From Thecamonas trahens ATCC 50062 (taxonomy: Eukaryota; Apusozoa; Apusomonadida; Apusomonadidae): a stretch of 64,000 bases of DNA. Location of the stretch: NCBI RefSeq assembly GCF_000142905.1, contig NW_013657673.1, forward strand, positions 458,630 through 522,629, written 5' to 3'. Below are positions 54,384 to 64,000 of the stretch, one piece after another. Each line of letters starts with the position of its first letter. Within the stretch, counting starts at the first letter, position 1. Under the pieces are notes generated by a model. That model was not told where the DNA came from, ran no database searches, and worked only from the letters and a program-made list of their open reading frames with translations. Made by a program: the position numbers and the translations under genes.

Positions 54384-54511
54384 TCGCTACCAACCCCCTC
54401 AATAACACCTACATGTGGCCTCCATGTCCTGCACCCGTCGCTCGACTGCCAGCTCAAAAGCGCCGGCCGAAACGGGCACTTGACTCGTTGCCAACGACCG
54501 TGCCGGCGGGC

Positions 54512-57500
54512 ATGAGCAGCGGAGCGAGCCAGGCGGATGAGCTTGTGTCAGACTTTGTGGTGGCAGCAGAGCACTTGCGGGAGATGGCGAGAGCGCGGAA
54601 CGGGGGCGAGCCCGGTGCCAGGGGGGGGCGACGGCCGCGGGCAGGAGTGGCGAAAAGGTCGTGGTCGCCGACAACTGGCCCGAGCTGCCGTTTGTGTGCA
54701 AGACGCTCGAGGCTGCGCTGATGCATGGATTCAACGGAAAGACCTCGATCTTTCGCGGCAAGCGCGAGTACTTTCATTGGCTGGAAAAGCGGCGTCCGAG
54801 GGGCTCTTCACCCCGGCAGCGAAGCAGGCCATGGCCAACGCTGTCGAGTTCTCGGGCATTCGCACTCCGCTCGGCCGGGGACGGGCGTTCATCCGTGCGG
54901 CTCTGGTGGCATGCGCGCTGGGTGATGCTATCGAGGCTGCATCCTCGGTCATCAAGCTCCTTACTGCGTTCTACCTCGACAAGGCTCTCATGCGCGACAA
55001 CAAGCTCCGTGGCAAGCTGCTGGACGAGATCCGGTCGCTCGAGGCCGCTGTCTGGTTTGACCTTCATCCAGGCGATGTGAGCCTCGACGATTCTTGGGAA
55101 CCGCACGCCGATGTGGCGAGAATCTCGGTCGAGACCGTGGCCGAGCCGGCGGCTGTAGCGGCTGTGGCGGCGGAGGCCGAGCCGGCGACCAAGGCGGAGG
55201 CCCAGCCGAAGGCCGAGGCCGAGCTGAAGACCGACGGGTCTGATGTGTCGGTCGCAGTGGCAGCTGTGCGGAAGAATGCGCGTCGGAGGCTGGAAGAGAT
55301 GCAGACACATCTGGAAGTGGTGGAGAAGCGTGCGGTGATGGCCGAGGCCGCATTGGCGCGCGCGGTCGATGCGGACGAGCTTGAGGCTGCAAAAGCTGAG
55401 GCGGCGGCGGCGGCAAGGGTCGAGGTCGAAGCCGAGGTCGAGGCCGAGGTTGAGGCCAAGATAGAGGCTGCCAAGGCCGAGGCGGCGGCAGCAGCCAAGG
55501 CCGAGGTCGAGGCCGAGGTTGAGGCCAAGATAGAGGCTGCCAAGGCCGAGGCTGTGGCGGCGGCAAGGGTCGAGGTCGAAGCCGAGGTTGAGACCAAGAT
55601 AGAGGCTGCCAAGGCCGAGGCTGTGGCGGCAGTCAGGGCCGAGGTCGAGGCCGAGGTTGAGGCCAAGATAGAGGCTGCCAAGGCCGAGGCTGTGGCGGCA
55701 GTCAGGGCCGAGGTCGAGGCCGAGGTTGAGGCCAAGATAGAGGCTGTCAAGGCCGAGGCAGCGGCGGCAGCCAGGGCCGAGGTCGAGGTCGAGGTTGAAG
55801 CTAGGGTTCAAGAAGTCGAGTCTGACGCTGATGCCGAGATGCAGAGCCTCAGGGCTAAGCTTGACACTGTGGTAGACGATGCGCGCCGTGAGTCCGAGAA
55901 GGCGCACGCTCGTGCTGCTACACTTGAGGCTGCGCTCGCCGAGGCACGCACAGGTTTTGGCGCTGACGCCGAGCAGGCCGTGGCGCGCATCAGTGAGCTC
56001 GAGCACGCCCTTGCTGAGGCCGCCGACACAAAGACAGATCTGGAAATGGCTCTTTCGCGGGCCACCGACCAGAGCGCCGCCCTGCAAGCCGAGCTCGAGA
56101 CCAGCACTGCGCAGGTCACGCAACTGCAGGCTGACCTGTCTGATGCCCAGCTGGCTGCCGAAGCTGATCGGTCTGCTGCCGCTGGCCATGTTCAGCGTCT
56201 TGAGCACACCGTTGCGGTTGCTGAGGCAAGTGCTGCCGAGTCGAGCAAGGCTTGTCAAGCTCTTCGAGTCAATCTTGCCACCACCCAGGCCGAACTAGTC
56301 GCAGCACAGGACACCTACGCCGAGTCAGCCGAGTCCCGCGACGCTCTCCAGGCAGACCTAGCCTCCGCCATCGCAGCCCGCGATGCGCTTGAAGCAGATC
56401 ACGCCGTCGCAATCTCGCAGCTCCGCCAAGAGCTGGCCGAGTCGGTCGAGTCCCGCGACGCTCTCCAGGCAGACCTAGCCTCCGCCATCGCAGCCCGCGA
56501 TGCGCTTGAAGCAGATCACGCCGTCGCAATCTCGCAGCTCCGCCAAGAGCTGGCCGAGTCGGTCGAGTCCCGCGACGCTCTCCAGGCAGACCTAGCCTCC
56601 GCCATCGCAGCCCGCGATGCGCTTGAAGCAGATCACGCCGTCGCAATCTCGCAGCTCCGCCACGAGCTGGCCGATACCCTCGCTTCTCGCGGCTCTGAGC
56701 TTGACAAGACGAAGAGCGAGTTGGAGCAGGCGCGAGCCGCCCTGGTCGGCCTGCGTGTCGAACTCGACGACGCCATCTCTGCCCGCGATGCCGCGACTGC
56801 CGAAAATGAGAGGCTTTGCGCCGAACTTGACAGCGTCCGCATCGCCCGTGATGCTGTCGTAGAGACTGCAGCTGGCGATAAGGCTGCGGCCGACGGTCTA
56901 CACGCGGCGCTGGAGGAGAAGCAGTCTGAACTCGACGCACTGGCTGAGACTGTCTTGCGCCTCGAGGCTGAGGTCGATCACGTCCGGACAGCTCTGGCCA
57001 CCGCCGAAGCCGAGCTGGCAGCAAAGGTCGAGGCCGTCACAAAGTACGAGGAGCAGAACATGCGGTTGGTGGCCGAGCTCGGATCCACCAACAACCTCGA
57101 GTTGCAGCTCGAGGCTGCCACCGCAGAGGCGGCGGCCACAGCCGACGCACTCTCGATGGCCTGCGCCGAGCGCGATGCTGCCCAGGAGCAGATCCACAGC
57201 CTCAATGCCAGGCTACAGAAGAGCACCGCTGCTCACGCAGGCACCCAGGCCGAACTCGACAACGCCCGCGGCGAGCTCGACAAGGCCCAGGCCGCTAGGA
57301 CTACTGCCGAGGCCGAGCTCGCGCGCGTCAGCAAAGAGCTTGCGAGCGTTACCGACCAAGTCCGCGAGACTGCCTCGGCCCGCGACGCGCTCGCCGCCGA
57401 CCTTTCGGCCGCCGAAGCCCGGGCCGCGGCCGCCGACGAGGCGCAAGCCGCCAACGCTGCCGCACTCGCCGATGCCAACGCGCAACATGCCGCCGCCGCT

Positions 57501-57902
57501 GCTGCCGCTCGTGCCGAGTACGAGTCTGTCGCCAAGCAGCTGGCAGACCGGAACTTGCTCTACGAGGAGCTGGAGGCGGAACTTGCATCCCAGCAGACCC
57601 GGACCGAGTCGCTCGCCGAGTCTGTCTCGGACCTGCTCGCCACCGTCGCCACCCTCGAGGAGGAGCTCGAGGCCAAGGCGGCACTGGCGTTGGAGAAAAA
57701 GTGGGTGCCCAACTCGGCCACGTCCGACTGTATGGGCTGCACTACCAGCTTCTCGATGACCCGACGACGGCACCACTGCCGATCGTGCGGTGGCGTGTTC
57801 TGCAAGGCGTGCTCGACGTCGCGGGCCCAGCTCTCGTCGGCGCCCAAGCCGGTCAGGGTATGCGACGCATGCTACGCCAAGCTGCAAGCGGCGAAGCCGT
57901 AA
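54512..57902 (+). CDS. RUFY-like RUN / coiled-coil / FYVE protein
   Basis: Endosomal effector type protein, ~1130 residues after two one-base corrections: the G8 run 54621-54628 and AAAAG at 54785-54789. Start MSSGASQADELVSDFVVAAE. The RUN domain (~1-190) includes NWPELPFVCKTLEAALMHGF and, after the second correction, RTPLGRGRAFIRAALVACAL, close to RUFY1's VGRGRAW. The centre is a long coiled coil with two repeat families: a 23-residue AEVEAEVEAKIEAAKAEA unit (55410-55800) and a 39-residue unit (56331-56681). The C-terminal FYVE finger has RRRHHCRSCGGVFC and RVCDACY with all eight cysteines. The WxxD motif is WVPN here, an atypical residue in the PI3P-binding region. RUFY proteins act with Rab4/14/Arl8 in endosome traffic; the partner here is unknown. 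It converges on SPAG6. Confidence 0.83.
56331..56681 (+). repeat. 117-bp coding tandem repeat (39 residues), three copies
   Basis: Units begin at 56331, 56448 and 56565 and are nearly base-identical; each encodes ESRDALQADLASAIAARDAL plus 19 residues. The third diverges at its end. Recent expansion of coiled coil. Confidence 0.9.
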
Positions 57903-58011
57903 AACAGAGAAACATGCCACGGTGGTGCGCGTGACAGCCACCGAACCGAGTCCCCATAGTTCTGGACTGTGTTGTTCATTTGGAGGCGCGCCACACCGCG
58001 CTCATGACGGG

Positions 58012-59544
58012 CTAGTTCGACGGGACCTGGTAGTTGTCAATCTGGTCGAGCAGAGTCTGCGAGTAGCCCGGAGCATAGAAGCGGACGACCTCGGCCGGGT
58101 AGCACGAGTTGATGACGTCGATGTGGGCGCGGAGCTCGGTGCCGGCCTCGGCGTCGACCTCCTGGATCTTCTGCAAGCCGCCGTTGGTGACAAAGTCGCG
58201 ACGCGACTGGACATCGTGCGGGAGGACCTTGGCAAACTGGCCGACCACGTACTTGAGGACGTTCGGCGGGGCGACGTGGAGGAGTGGGTCGAGCGCCGGG
58301 AGGTGAACGCACTTTTGCAGGACGCACTTGAGCGCGCGCTTCGACTTGTTGCGCAGGTCCTCCGACGATGCCGGGTCCATGTACACCTCGAGGAGCTTGG
58401 GGAAGACATTGGCGTCCGCCAGCGCCTTGGCATGGTCTGGTGTGTGGCGCCCGATCTGGCCGAGCGCCCACGCGCACGCAGCCTTGACATGGTCCTCGGT
58501 CTCGGCAACGAGGGCGGCAGCAATGGGCGGCACGCCCTTGTCGGCAATGACCGCCATGGCCAGGGCCTCCGAGAACGCCGAGATGTAGCCAAGCGTCATG
58601 ACGCCCGGAAGCCGAGCGTTGCCTGCTGTCTCGTTGACATAGTCAACCATCGCCGCCGCTCCGCCGGCGTTGACAATCAGCTGCGCCAGCATCGGCGTGT
58701 GCTTGGCGATCTCGCGGATGAGCGTCGCCGAGTTCTTCTGCACCAGCGCATCGACGTCGCGCAGGCATTTGAGCACCTTGGGGAAGATCTCGCCCTCCAC
58801 CACCAGCTCCGCAAGGTCAACCGAGTGCTTGGCAATCTGCGCCAGCGCCGAGCACACCTGTCGCTTGAGCCGCGCGTCCGGATTGTGGATGAGGGGCGCG
58901 AGGTACGCAATCGCCCCAACGTCGACCACAGACTGCGCCAGCTCGGGTGAGTGCTTGCATATGTCGGCAAGCGCAGACGCTGAAATCCGCTTGAGCGTCA
59001 GCTCCGGCTCCTGCACGCACTGCACAAGCTGCGGCACGGCGCCAGCGTCGACCACGGCCTGCGCCAGCTCGCCGTTGTGCCGCGCCACATACCCGAGCGC
59101 CCACGCCGCCGCCTCCTTGACTCCAGGGTCAAACTCCTCCAGACAAATGACCAGCTCCTCCAGCGCCCGCGAGTCGACCACCGCCTGCGCAAGCTGTGGA
59201 GAGTGCTTCGCCACCGCCCGGATGACAAACGCCGCCGCTTTCTTGTAGAATCGATTCTGTTCACCGAGCGAGTACACTAGCTGCGGCAAGATGTCGCCGG
59301 CAACAACAGCCTCCGCCAGCTCCTCGTTGTAGTTAGCCAGCCGTCCGAGCGCAAGCGCTGCAGACTGCTGGATAGACGGCACGTTGTCCAGCAGCAGCGG
59401 CCGGAGCAGCGACATGACCCCAGCATTCTGGAGCGCCTCGATGTTCTGCGGCCGCGTCGCCAGCTCGGCCACCGTCTGCACAAACGAGACCCGAGCCTTC
59501 TGGTACGACTCGAACACCTGCAGCACCGCCCTCGTAGAGCCCAT
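58012..59544 (-). CDS. SPAG6: SPAG6/PF16, axoneme central-apparatus armadillo protein
   Basis: SPAG6 (Chlamydomonas PF16) stabilises the C1 microtubule of the ciliary central pair and is needed for motile flagella. The 510-residue protein is the same length as the human one (509). Armadillo repeats run the whole length. Nearly verbatim conserved blocks: FVQTVAELATRPQNIEALQN, AALALGRLANYNEELAEAVV, PQLVYSLGEQNRFYKKAAAF, EAAAWALGYVARHNGELAQA, TLIREIAKHTPMLAQLIVNA and the C-terminal VVGQFAKVLPHDVQSRRDFV. ATG 59544 (MGSTRAVLQVFESYQKAR) aligns with the known start. Upstream, GGATTTTTACAG could be a 3' splice site of a 5'-UTR intron. Shows that the organism builds a motile 9+2 flagellum. Confidence 0.97.
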   Translation of the reverse strand: MGSTRAVLQVFESYQKARVSFVQTVAELATRPQNIEALQNAGVMSLLRPLLLDNVPSIQQSAALALGRLANYNEELAEAVVAGDILPQLVYSLGEQNRFYKKAAAFVIRAVAKHSPQLAQAVVDSRALEELVICLEEFDPGVKEAAAWALGYVARHNGELAQAVVDAGAVPQLVQCVQEPELTLKRISASALADICKHSPELAQSVVDVGAIAYLAPLIHNPDARLKRQVCSALAQIAKHSVDLAELVVEGEIFPKVLKCLRDVDALVQKNSATLIREIAKHTPMLAQLIVNAGGAAAMVDYVNETAGNARLPGVMTLGYISAFSEALAMAVIADKGVPPIAAALVAETEDHVKAACAWALGQIGRHTPDHAKALADANVFPKLLEVYMDPASSEDLRNKSKRALKCVLQKCVHLPALDPLLHVAPPNVLKYVVGQFAKVLPHDVQSRRDFVTNGGLQKIQEVDAEAGTELRAHIDVINSCYPAEVVRFYAPGYSQTLLDQIDNYQVPSN

Positions 59545-60589
59545 TTGCGGCTGTAAAAATCCCATGTCCGTCATCAGCCACCAGATCGTGCCATTGTCGC
59601 CACCAACAACACAACACCCACGCCATACAGTCCGTCCGTCCATTATTTTTGTGTTGCCAAATAGCCATCGCCCATCAACCATCCGTTGCCATCACCGGTC
59701 CGAGTCATGTCAACCATCACATGCCACACCACGAACCATTGAACACACACCACAGCAGCAGGGTAGGGGCAGGGAGGCACAGCGCACAGAGAGAGCCAGA
59801 GCAGACGGAGACACACACACACGCACACACGCACGCACGCACGCACACGCACACGCCATATACACCCCATAGTGAGTAAGCTCTTGCTTTCCTCTCTCCC
59901 TCTCTCTCCCTCTCTCTTTGCCCCCCCCCCCCCCCCTCCCATGTCGCCGACCTGGCCGATTTGGCCGACTTGGCCGATTTGGTGGTGGAAAGCGGGGTGG
60001 GGGGGGAGGGGGAGGGGGGGGGGGGGAGGAGGGGGGGTCAGACAGCAGAGGGAAGATAGACAGCGCATTCCAGCGAGACCAGTGTGACAAGTCGTGGTGC
60101 TTGTTTCGCTTAATACAGTTGTTCTAGCTGGTCCAGCTCTCAACCCTTCTCCGTACCTAGTGGGAAAGTCGGGTGTGAGCGGCTTGACCGGTCGGCAGTT
60201 CAGCCGTTGGCGAATGAACGACGAGTTGGCGGGGCGGGTGAGGGGTGGGGGGTGGGGGGTGGGGGGTGGGGTGGGGAAAATATTTTCAGTGTACTGGGTT
60301 GGGTCGTGGTAGGGAGGGATGTCGTGGTGAGCGATGGGGCTGTGTTCGTTGATGTTGATGATGGGAGGGTAGATGAGGTGGGAAAGTGGGGGGAGGGGGG
60401 GTGGGGAGGGGGAGGGGGGGGGGGGGAGAGGAGGAGGAGGAGGAGGAGGAGGAACGGGTGTAGGGTGCAGCTAGAGGCAGTGGGGGAACAGGCGATGCAA
60501 GGATGGCTTGTTGAAGGATTTTATCTGCCGCAGCAAGTCTGCGAGCCTTCAATCGAGTAAAGGGGCAAGTGGAGCAACACTCGACGACG
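59545..60589. other. Divergent intergenic region rich in C/G runs and an AC microsatellite
   Basis: About 1 kb. It includes (AC)n/(ACGC)n at about 59810-59860, a C-run at 59920-59937, a G-run region at 60000-60040 and GGGGTGGGG sequences at 60240-60430. No convincing gene; both strands give only low-complexity frames. Confidence 0.5.
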
Positions 60590-62870
60590 ATGGGCAAGTC
60601 GCGGAGGAAGCACGACGACGACGAGTCGCACGGGAAGCAGAAGCGCCAGAAGACACTCCAGCAAGAGGTGGATGCCTCTGAAGATGTTGGGTATGTATAG
60701 CCTGCCATGTCACTCTCACTGCCCTTCCCCTTTCCTCCTCTGCATGCTGCAGTGGTGCCTCTGCCCTTAACAGCGGCGGATGAGGATGAGGATGGATTGC
60801 CGGCGCTTAGCACAAGGGGGGGCGGAGAGGGGGTGAAGGGGCGGGCATTGACTCACGCATGAGAGGTTGGAATGGACTACTTGACTGGACGGGGTGGCGG
60901 GCGGGGTTGTGTGAGCAGCTTCACGGACGACAATGCTGAGTGGCTGCAGCCTGTGAAGAAGGGCAAGTCCAAGAGCAAGGACAAGGCCAAGGATAAGGCC
61001 AAGAAGAGCAAGGAGAAGAAGTCCAAGAGCAAGGACAAGTCCAAGAGCAAGAACAAGGCCAAGGAGCTGATCAAGAAGGCCGAGGCTAGGGAGGATCTGC
61101 TGGCGTCAGATGATGATGATGATCATGGCTTTGGCATGGCAGGGGATCTGCTCGGGGACGATGACGACGAGTTTGGCAGCGCGGGCATGGACGAGTTTGG
61201 CGGACTGGCGACGATGACGACGAGCTGCTCCCGATTGAGAAGGCTGCACGGCGGCTGGATGCCGAGGCGGCGGTTGTGGCGGCCGAGGCCGAGGCCGAGA
61301 TGGTTGCCGGTGACGGCGAGGACCACTCGTACCTGTTCACCGGCCACCGGGCCGAGGGCGGGAGCGAGTCGTCGGACGAGGAGGAGAACGAGGCCAAGGC
61401 ACAGCTCAAGGCCGCGGGCCAGACGCTGATGGATGAGATGATTCACGCGCCGGACCTTGCGATGGTGCACACTCGGATTTCGGGCGTTGTGCGGATTCTG
61501 ATGCAGTTCCGCGAGCTGAGCGATCCGCGTTACTCGCGGAAGAAGTACATGTCGCAGCTGGTGGCTGACCTTGCGCTGTACTACGGGTACACCGACTGGC
61601 TTGTGGGCCAGCTGCTGGACGTGGTGGGCGTGGCGCAGATCATGGAGCTGCTGGAGGCGTGCAACGTGCCGCGGCCTGTGACGATCCGGACGAACACGCT
61701 CAAGACCAAGCGCCGTGTGCTCGCACAGGCGCTCATTGCGCGCGGAGTCAACCTCGATCCTCTGCCGTGGTCCAAGGAGGCGCTGCAGGTGTACGACTCT
61801 GCGGTGCCGATTGGCGCGACGCCCGAGTACCTCGCGGGCCACTACCTCATCCAAAGCGCGGCATCGCTCATGCCCGTGGTCGCGCTCGACCCGCAGGCCG
61901 GCGAGTTTGTGCTGGACATGGCGTCTGCGCCGGGTGGCAAGACGACCCACATTGCGACGCGGATGGGCAACAAGGCGTGGTCTTTGCCAACGACACCTCG
62001 GCCAACCGAATCAAGGCCATTGTGGGCAACTGCGCCCGGCTGGGTGTGCGCAACACGGTGGTGTGCCACTACGACGGCCGGACGCTCTCGTCGGTCGCCT
62101 CCAACTTTGACCGCGTCCTCCTCGACGCGCCGTGCTCGGGCACAGGCGTTATCGACAAGGACCCGTCGGTCAAGACCTCGCGGACGGCCGACTCGATCCG
62201 CAGCAACGCGCGGTTGCAGCGCGACATGCTGCTGGCCGCCATCGACGCGACGAACGCCCACTCGAAGACCGGTGGCTACATCGTGTACTCGACCTGCTCC
62301 ATGCTGGTGCAGGAGAACGAGGAAGTTATCGACAAGGTCCTCGCTCTCCGTGACGTGAAGATCGTCGACGCCGGCCTTCCGTTTGGCACCCCGGGTTTTA
62401 CCCGCTTCAAGACCCGACGCTTCCACCCGCACATGGATCGCGCCCGCCGCTTCTTCCCGCACACCCACAACATGTCGGGCTTCTTCGTCTGCAAGCTCCG
62501 CAAGATCTCCAACCAGGGTGCCGGCGAGAACCTGCCGTACCAGTCGCGCCTCAACCAGAAGAAGAAGTCGCGCCAGGCCAAGCTCGCTGCCAAGCGCGCC
62601 GAGCGCGTCGAGGCCAAGAACCCCGAGGGCGTGGCCGAGGTCGAAACCCTCGATGCCGACCTCCTCCTCTTCGACGTCTCGTCCTCCGACGATGATGACG
62701 ACGACAACGACGACGGCAATGATGGCCTTGCCACCGTCCTCCTCAACTCGTCCAAGAAGACCAAGGGCGTCCGCTCCAACACCGACATCACCCTCTCCAA
62801 GAAGGAGCGCCGCAAGGCCGAGCGTGTCCATCAGAAGGGCAAGGGCGGTTTCCGGCCTGTCAAGCAGTAG
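60590..62870 (+). CDS. NOP2: NOP2/NSUN1 25S/28S rRNA cytosine-C5 methyltransferase
   Basis: Nucleolar enzyme that methylates a cytosine of large-subunit rRNA and is essential for 60S biogenesis. Exon 1 60590-60690 (MGKSRRKHDDDESHGKQKRQ...) joins exon 2 at 60919 in phase 2. Two one-base deficits (61199-61204 and 61974-61975) must be repaired; corrected length 684 residues. A Lys-rich, acidic N-terminus fits a nucleolar protein. The catalytic part has VPRPVTIRTNTLKTKRR, PIGATPEYLAGHYLIQSAAS, the SAM site LDMASAPGGKTTHIA, FANDTSANRIKAIVGNCARL, and the two cysteines of the mechanism in LLDAPCSGTGVI and YSTCSM. RFHPHMDRARRFFPHTHNMS is NOP2-type. The C-terminus is basic. Confidence 0.95.
60691..60918 (+). 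other. Intron of the NOP2 gene
   Basis: 228-nt intron with GTATGT donor and GTGAGCAG acceptor. Splicing joins GG and C into a glycine codon, leading into FTDDNAEWLQPVKKGK. Confidence 0.75.
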
Positions 62871-63156
62871 AAACACATCCGATAGTGCAGAAGACCACGA
62901 CTACCCTCCCCCCCCTCCCCCTCCCCCTCCCCCCCCCAGTTATGCTCGTCTTACAAACCAGGGGATCTCCTCAGTCATCAGACCGGCCTCAACGAGCCAG
63001 GCCAGCCCAGGCCAGCTCCCTGCCATGATCCCCATCACCCAACCCGTTCCCCACCACCACCCCACCAACACCAACACCCCACCACCACCACCACACCACC
63101 ACCACCACCACCACCACCACCACACTCCACACTCCACTTTAGCATTGCTCAGGGAG
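62871..63156. other. Intergenic spacer with CCA repeats
   Basis: 286 bp including C-runs (62906-62938) and a (CCA)n array at about 63075-63122. No gene. Confidence 0.5.
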
Positions 63157-64000
63157 ATGTCTCAACCACCGCTCCCTACAGAGCCCCCTCCACCCATGGG
63201 GGGATACAGTGCTGGGTATGGACAGGGACAAGGCGGACAAGGCGGACAAGGCGGGCAAGGCGGCGGACAAGGCGGACAGCACGGACAAGGCGGACAAGGC
63301 GGGCAAGGCTATGGATACGCCACTCACGGAGGGGCGTACACGGGACAAATGTACGCCCCGCCACAGTCTGGTCACCCTCATACTCCAGGCTACCCGCCTG
63401 CTCAGGGATACCCGCCAGCTCAGGGATACCCGCCAGCTCAGGGATACCCGCCAGCTCAAGGATACCCGCCAGCTCAAGGATACCCGCCAGCTCAAGGATA
63501 CCTGCCAGCTCAGGGATATCCTCATTCCTTCCCGCAGCAACACGGTCAAGGCTACCAGCCTCCTGCGGGTCCATCGACAGGATCGGGACCGCCTTCGGGC
63601 CCGGCCGGATCTGCGCCGTACGCTGGCTCCCACCTGCCGCACGGCTACGCTCCGCCGCAGCAAGGCTATGGCGTGAGGACGGCGCCAGTGCATCCGCCGC
63701 CATCGCGTGAGGCCAAAACCGTCTGGCTCAATGGCATCTCCAACAACCTGCCCGACCATGTCATCCGAACTGCTTGCGAGGCCTTTGGCCCTGTTACCTC
63801 GATCAACATGCCCGTCGGCAAGCCGTTTGCTTTTGTTGATTTTGCCACCCACGATGCCGCCGCCGCCGCCGTCGCCGCGGCCTCCATTGTTGTCGGCAAG
63901 ACGACTGCCCGCGTCGAGTGGTCCTCGACGCCGACGCCTGGCAGCGCTTCCGGCCCGCCGTCGCGCTCGCGCCCGTTTGTCTCGCGCAACCCTCCGTCGG
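63157..64000 (+). CDS. RRM RNA-binding protein with Gly/Gln and GYPPAQ repeats (3' end outside window)
   Basis: The frame from ATG 63157 (MSQPPLPTEPPPPMGGYSAG) stays open to the window end; 281 residues are seen. The first ~165 are low complexity: GQGGQGGQGG units and about eight GYPPAQ hexapeptides, prion-like composition common in RNA-granule proteins. Residues ~187-255 form one RRM: RNP2 is VWLNGI and RNP1 is KPFAFVDF, with helix DHVIRTACEAFGP between. After it come Ser/Pro/Arg-rich residues. A role in mRNA processing or granules is inferred. The exact family cannot be set from the partial sequence. Confidence 0.8.
   Translation, partial: MSQPPLPTEPPPPMGGYSAGYGQGQGGQGGQGGQGGGQGGQHGQGGQGGQGYGYATHGGAYTGQMYAPPQSGHPHTPGYPPAQGYPPAQGYPPAQGYPPAQGYPPAQGYPPAQGYLPAQGYPHSFPQQHGQGYQPPAGPSTGSGPPSGPAGSAPYAGSHLPHGYAPPQQGYGVRTAPVHPPPSREAKTVWLNGISNNLPDHVIRTACEAFGPVTSINMPVGKPFAFVDFATHDAAAAAVAAASIVVGKTTARVEWSSTPTPGSASGPPSRSRPFVSRNPPS
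63393..63510 (+). repeat. 18-bp coding repeat (GYPPAQ), about 6-7 units
   Basis: GGATACCCGCCAGCTCAG/A repeated with single synonymous changes; in frame with the RRM gene. Confidence 0.9.

Noticed and set aside
54774-56258. Long minus-strand open frame with GLNLGLDLG repeats
   Set aside because: It is the antisense of the RUFY coiled-coil repeat (Glu/Ala/Lys codons read backwards as Leu/Gly/Asp); the + frame has RUN and FYVE domains.
63139-63852. Minus-strand open frame rich in WRVSLS repeats
   Set aside because: Antisense of GYPPAQ repeats; the + frame contains an RRM.

Overview
This window is nuclear DNA from a GC-rich, flagellated protist. It carries typical eukaryotic families (E1, CSB, NOP2, LKB1, DUS3, TMEM131), GT-AG introns, and ciliary genes (SPAG6/PF16, OFD1). 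It also has an alveolin-like VPGP-repeat cytoskeletal protein, which argues against an animal or fungus. The mix resembles an apusomonad such as Thecamonas, but that is inference from gene content; no rRNA or other marker is present. I saw no tRNA, rRNA or CRISPR.

Layout. 1-5.6 kb: 3' end of UBA1, a decayed piggyBac-like relic, a GT54-type glycosyltransferase and the alveolin-like gene. 5.6-14.5 kb: a very large multi-TM/degenerate ATPase/DEP protein facing a FERM protein. 14.5-23.5 kb: BAR-like/RhoGAP protein (damaged by assembly), OFD1, YqeY/GatB-domain protein and an orphan acidic protein. 23.5-32 kb: LKB1 kinase diverging from a homocysteine S-methyltransferase, an RS-rich protein and CSB/ERCC6. 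32-44.5 kb: a DEP domain fused to a soluble Qc-SNARE, a degenerate EF-hand-like protein, an SP/TP repeat protein, a FERM-IQ-REM-RasGEF-cNMP-binding protein, DUS3L and an orphan. 44.5-47.4 kb: a second piggyBac-like relic and an AT-richer gene-free stretch. 47.4-64 kb: TMEM244-like protein, a gap with an orphan exon, TMEM131, a RUN-coiled-coil-FYVE protein, SPAG6, NOP2 and a truncated RRM protein.

Genes are compact. Convergent neighbours are 20-150 bp apart. Most genes are intronless or have a single intron right after a short first coding exon; these introns hold G-runs and TG or AG repeats. Themes are small-GTPase and membrane signalling (RhoGAP, RasGEF, two FERM proteins, two DEP proteins, RUN/FYVE, SNARE) and flagellum/cortex structure.

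Thirteen reading-frame breaks were found inside otherwise good genes. Each is exactly one base short, mostly in a homopolymer, and restoring one base per break gives an intact frame. I read these as sequencing under-calls, not pseudogenes. The assembly also contains a false duplication around the first gap (15671-16488 versus 16509-17226). The most novel items are the DEP + Qc-SNARE protein, the FERM/RasGEF/cNMP-binding protein and the large TM/ATPase-like/DEP protein.
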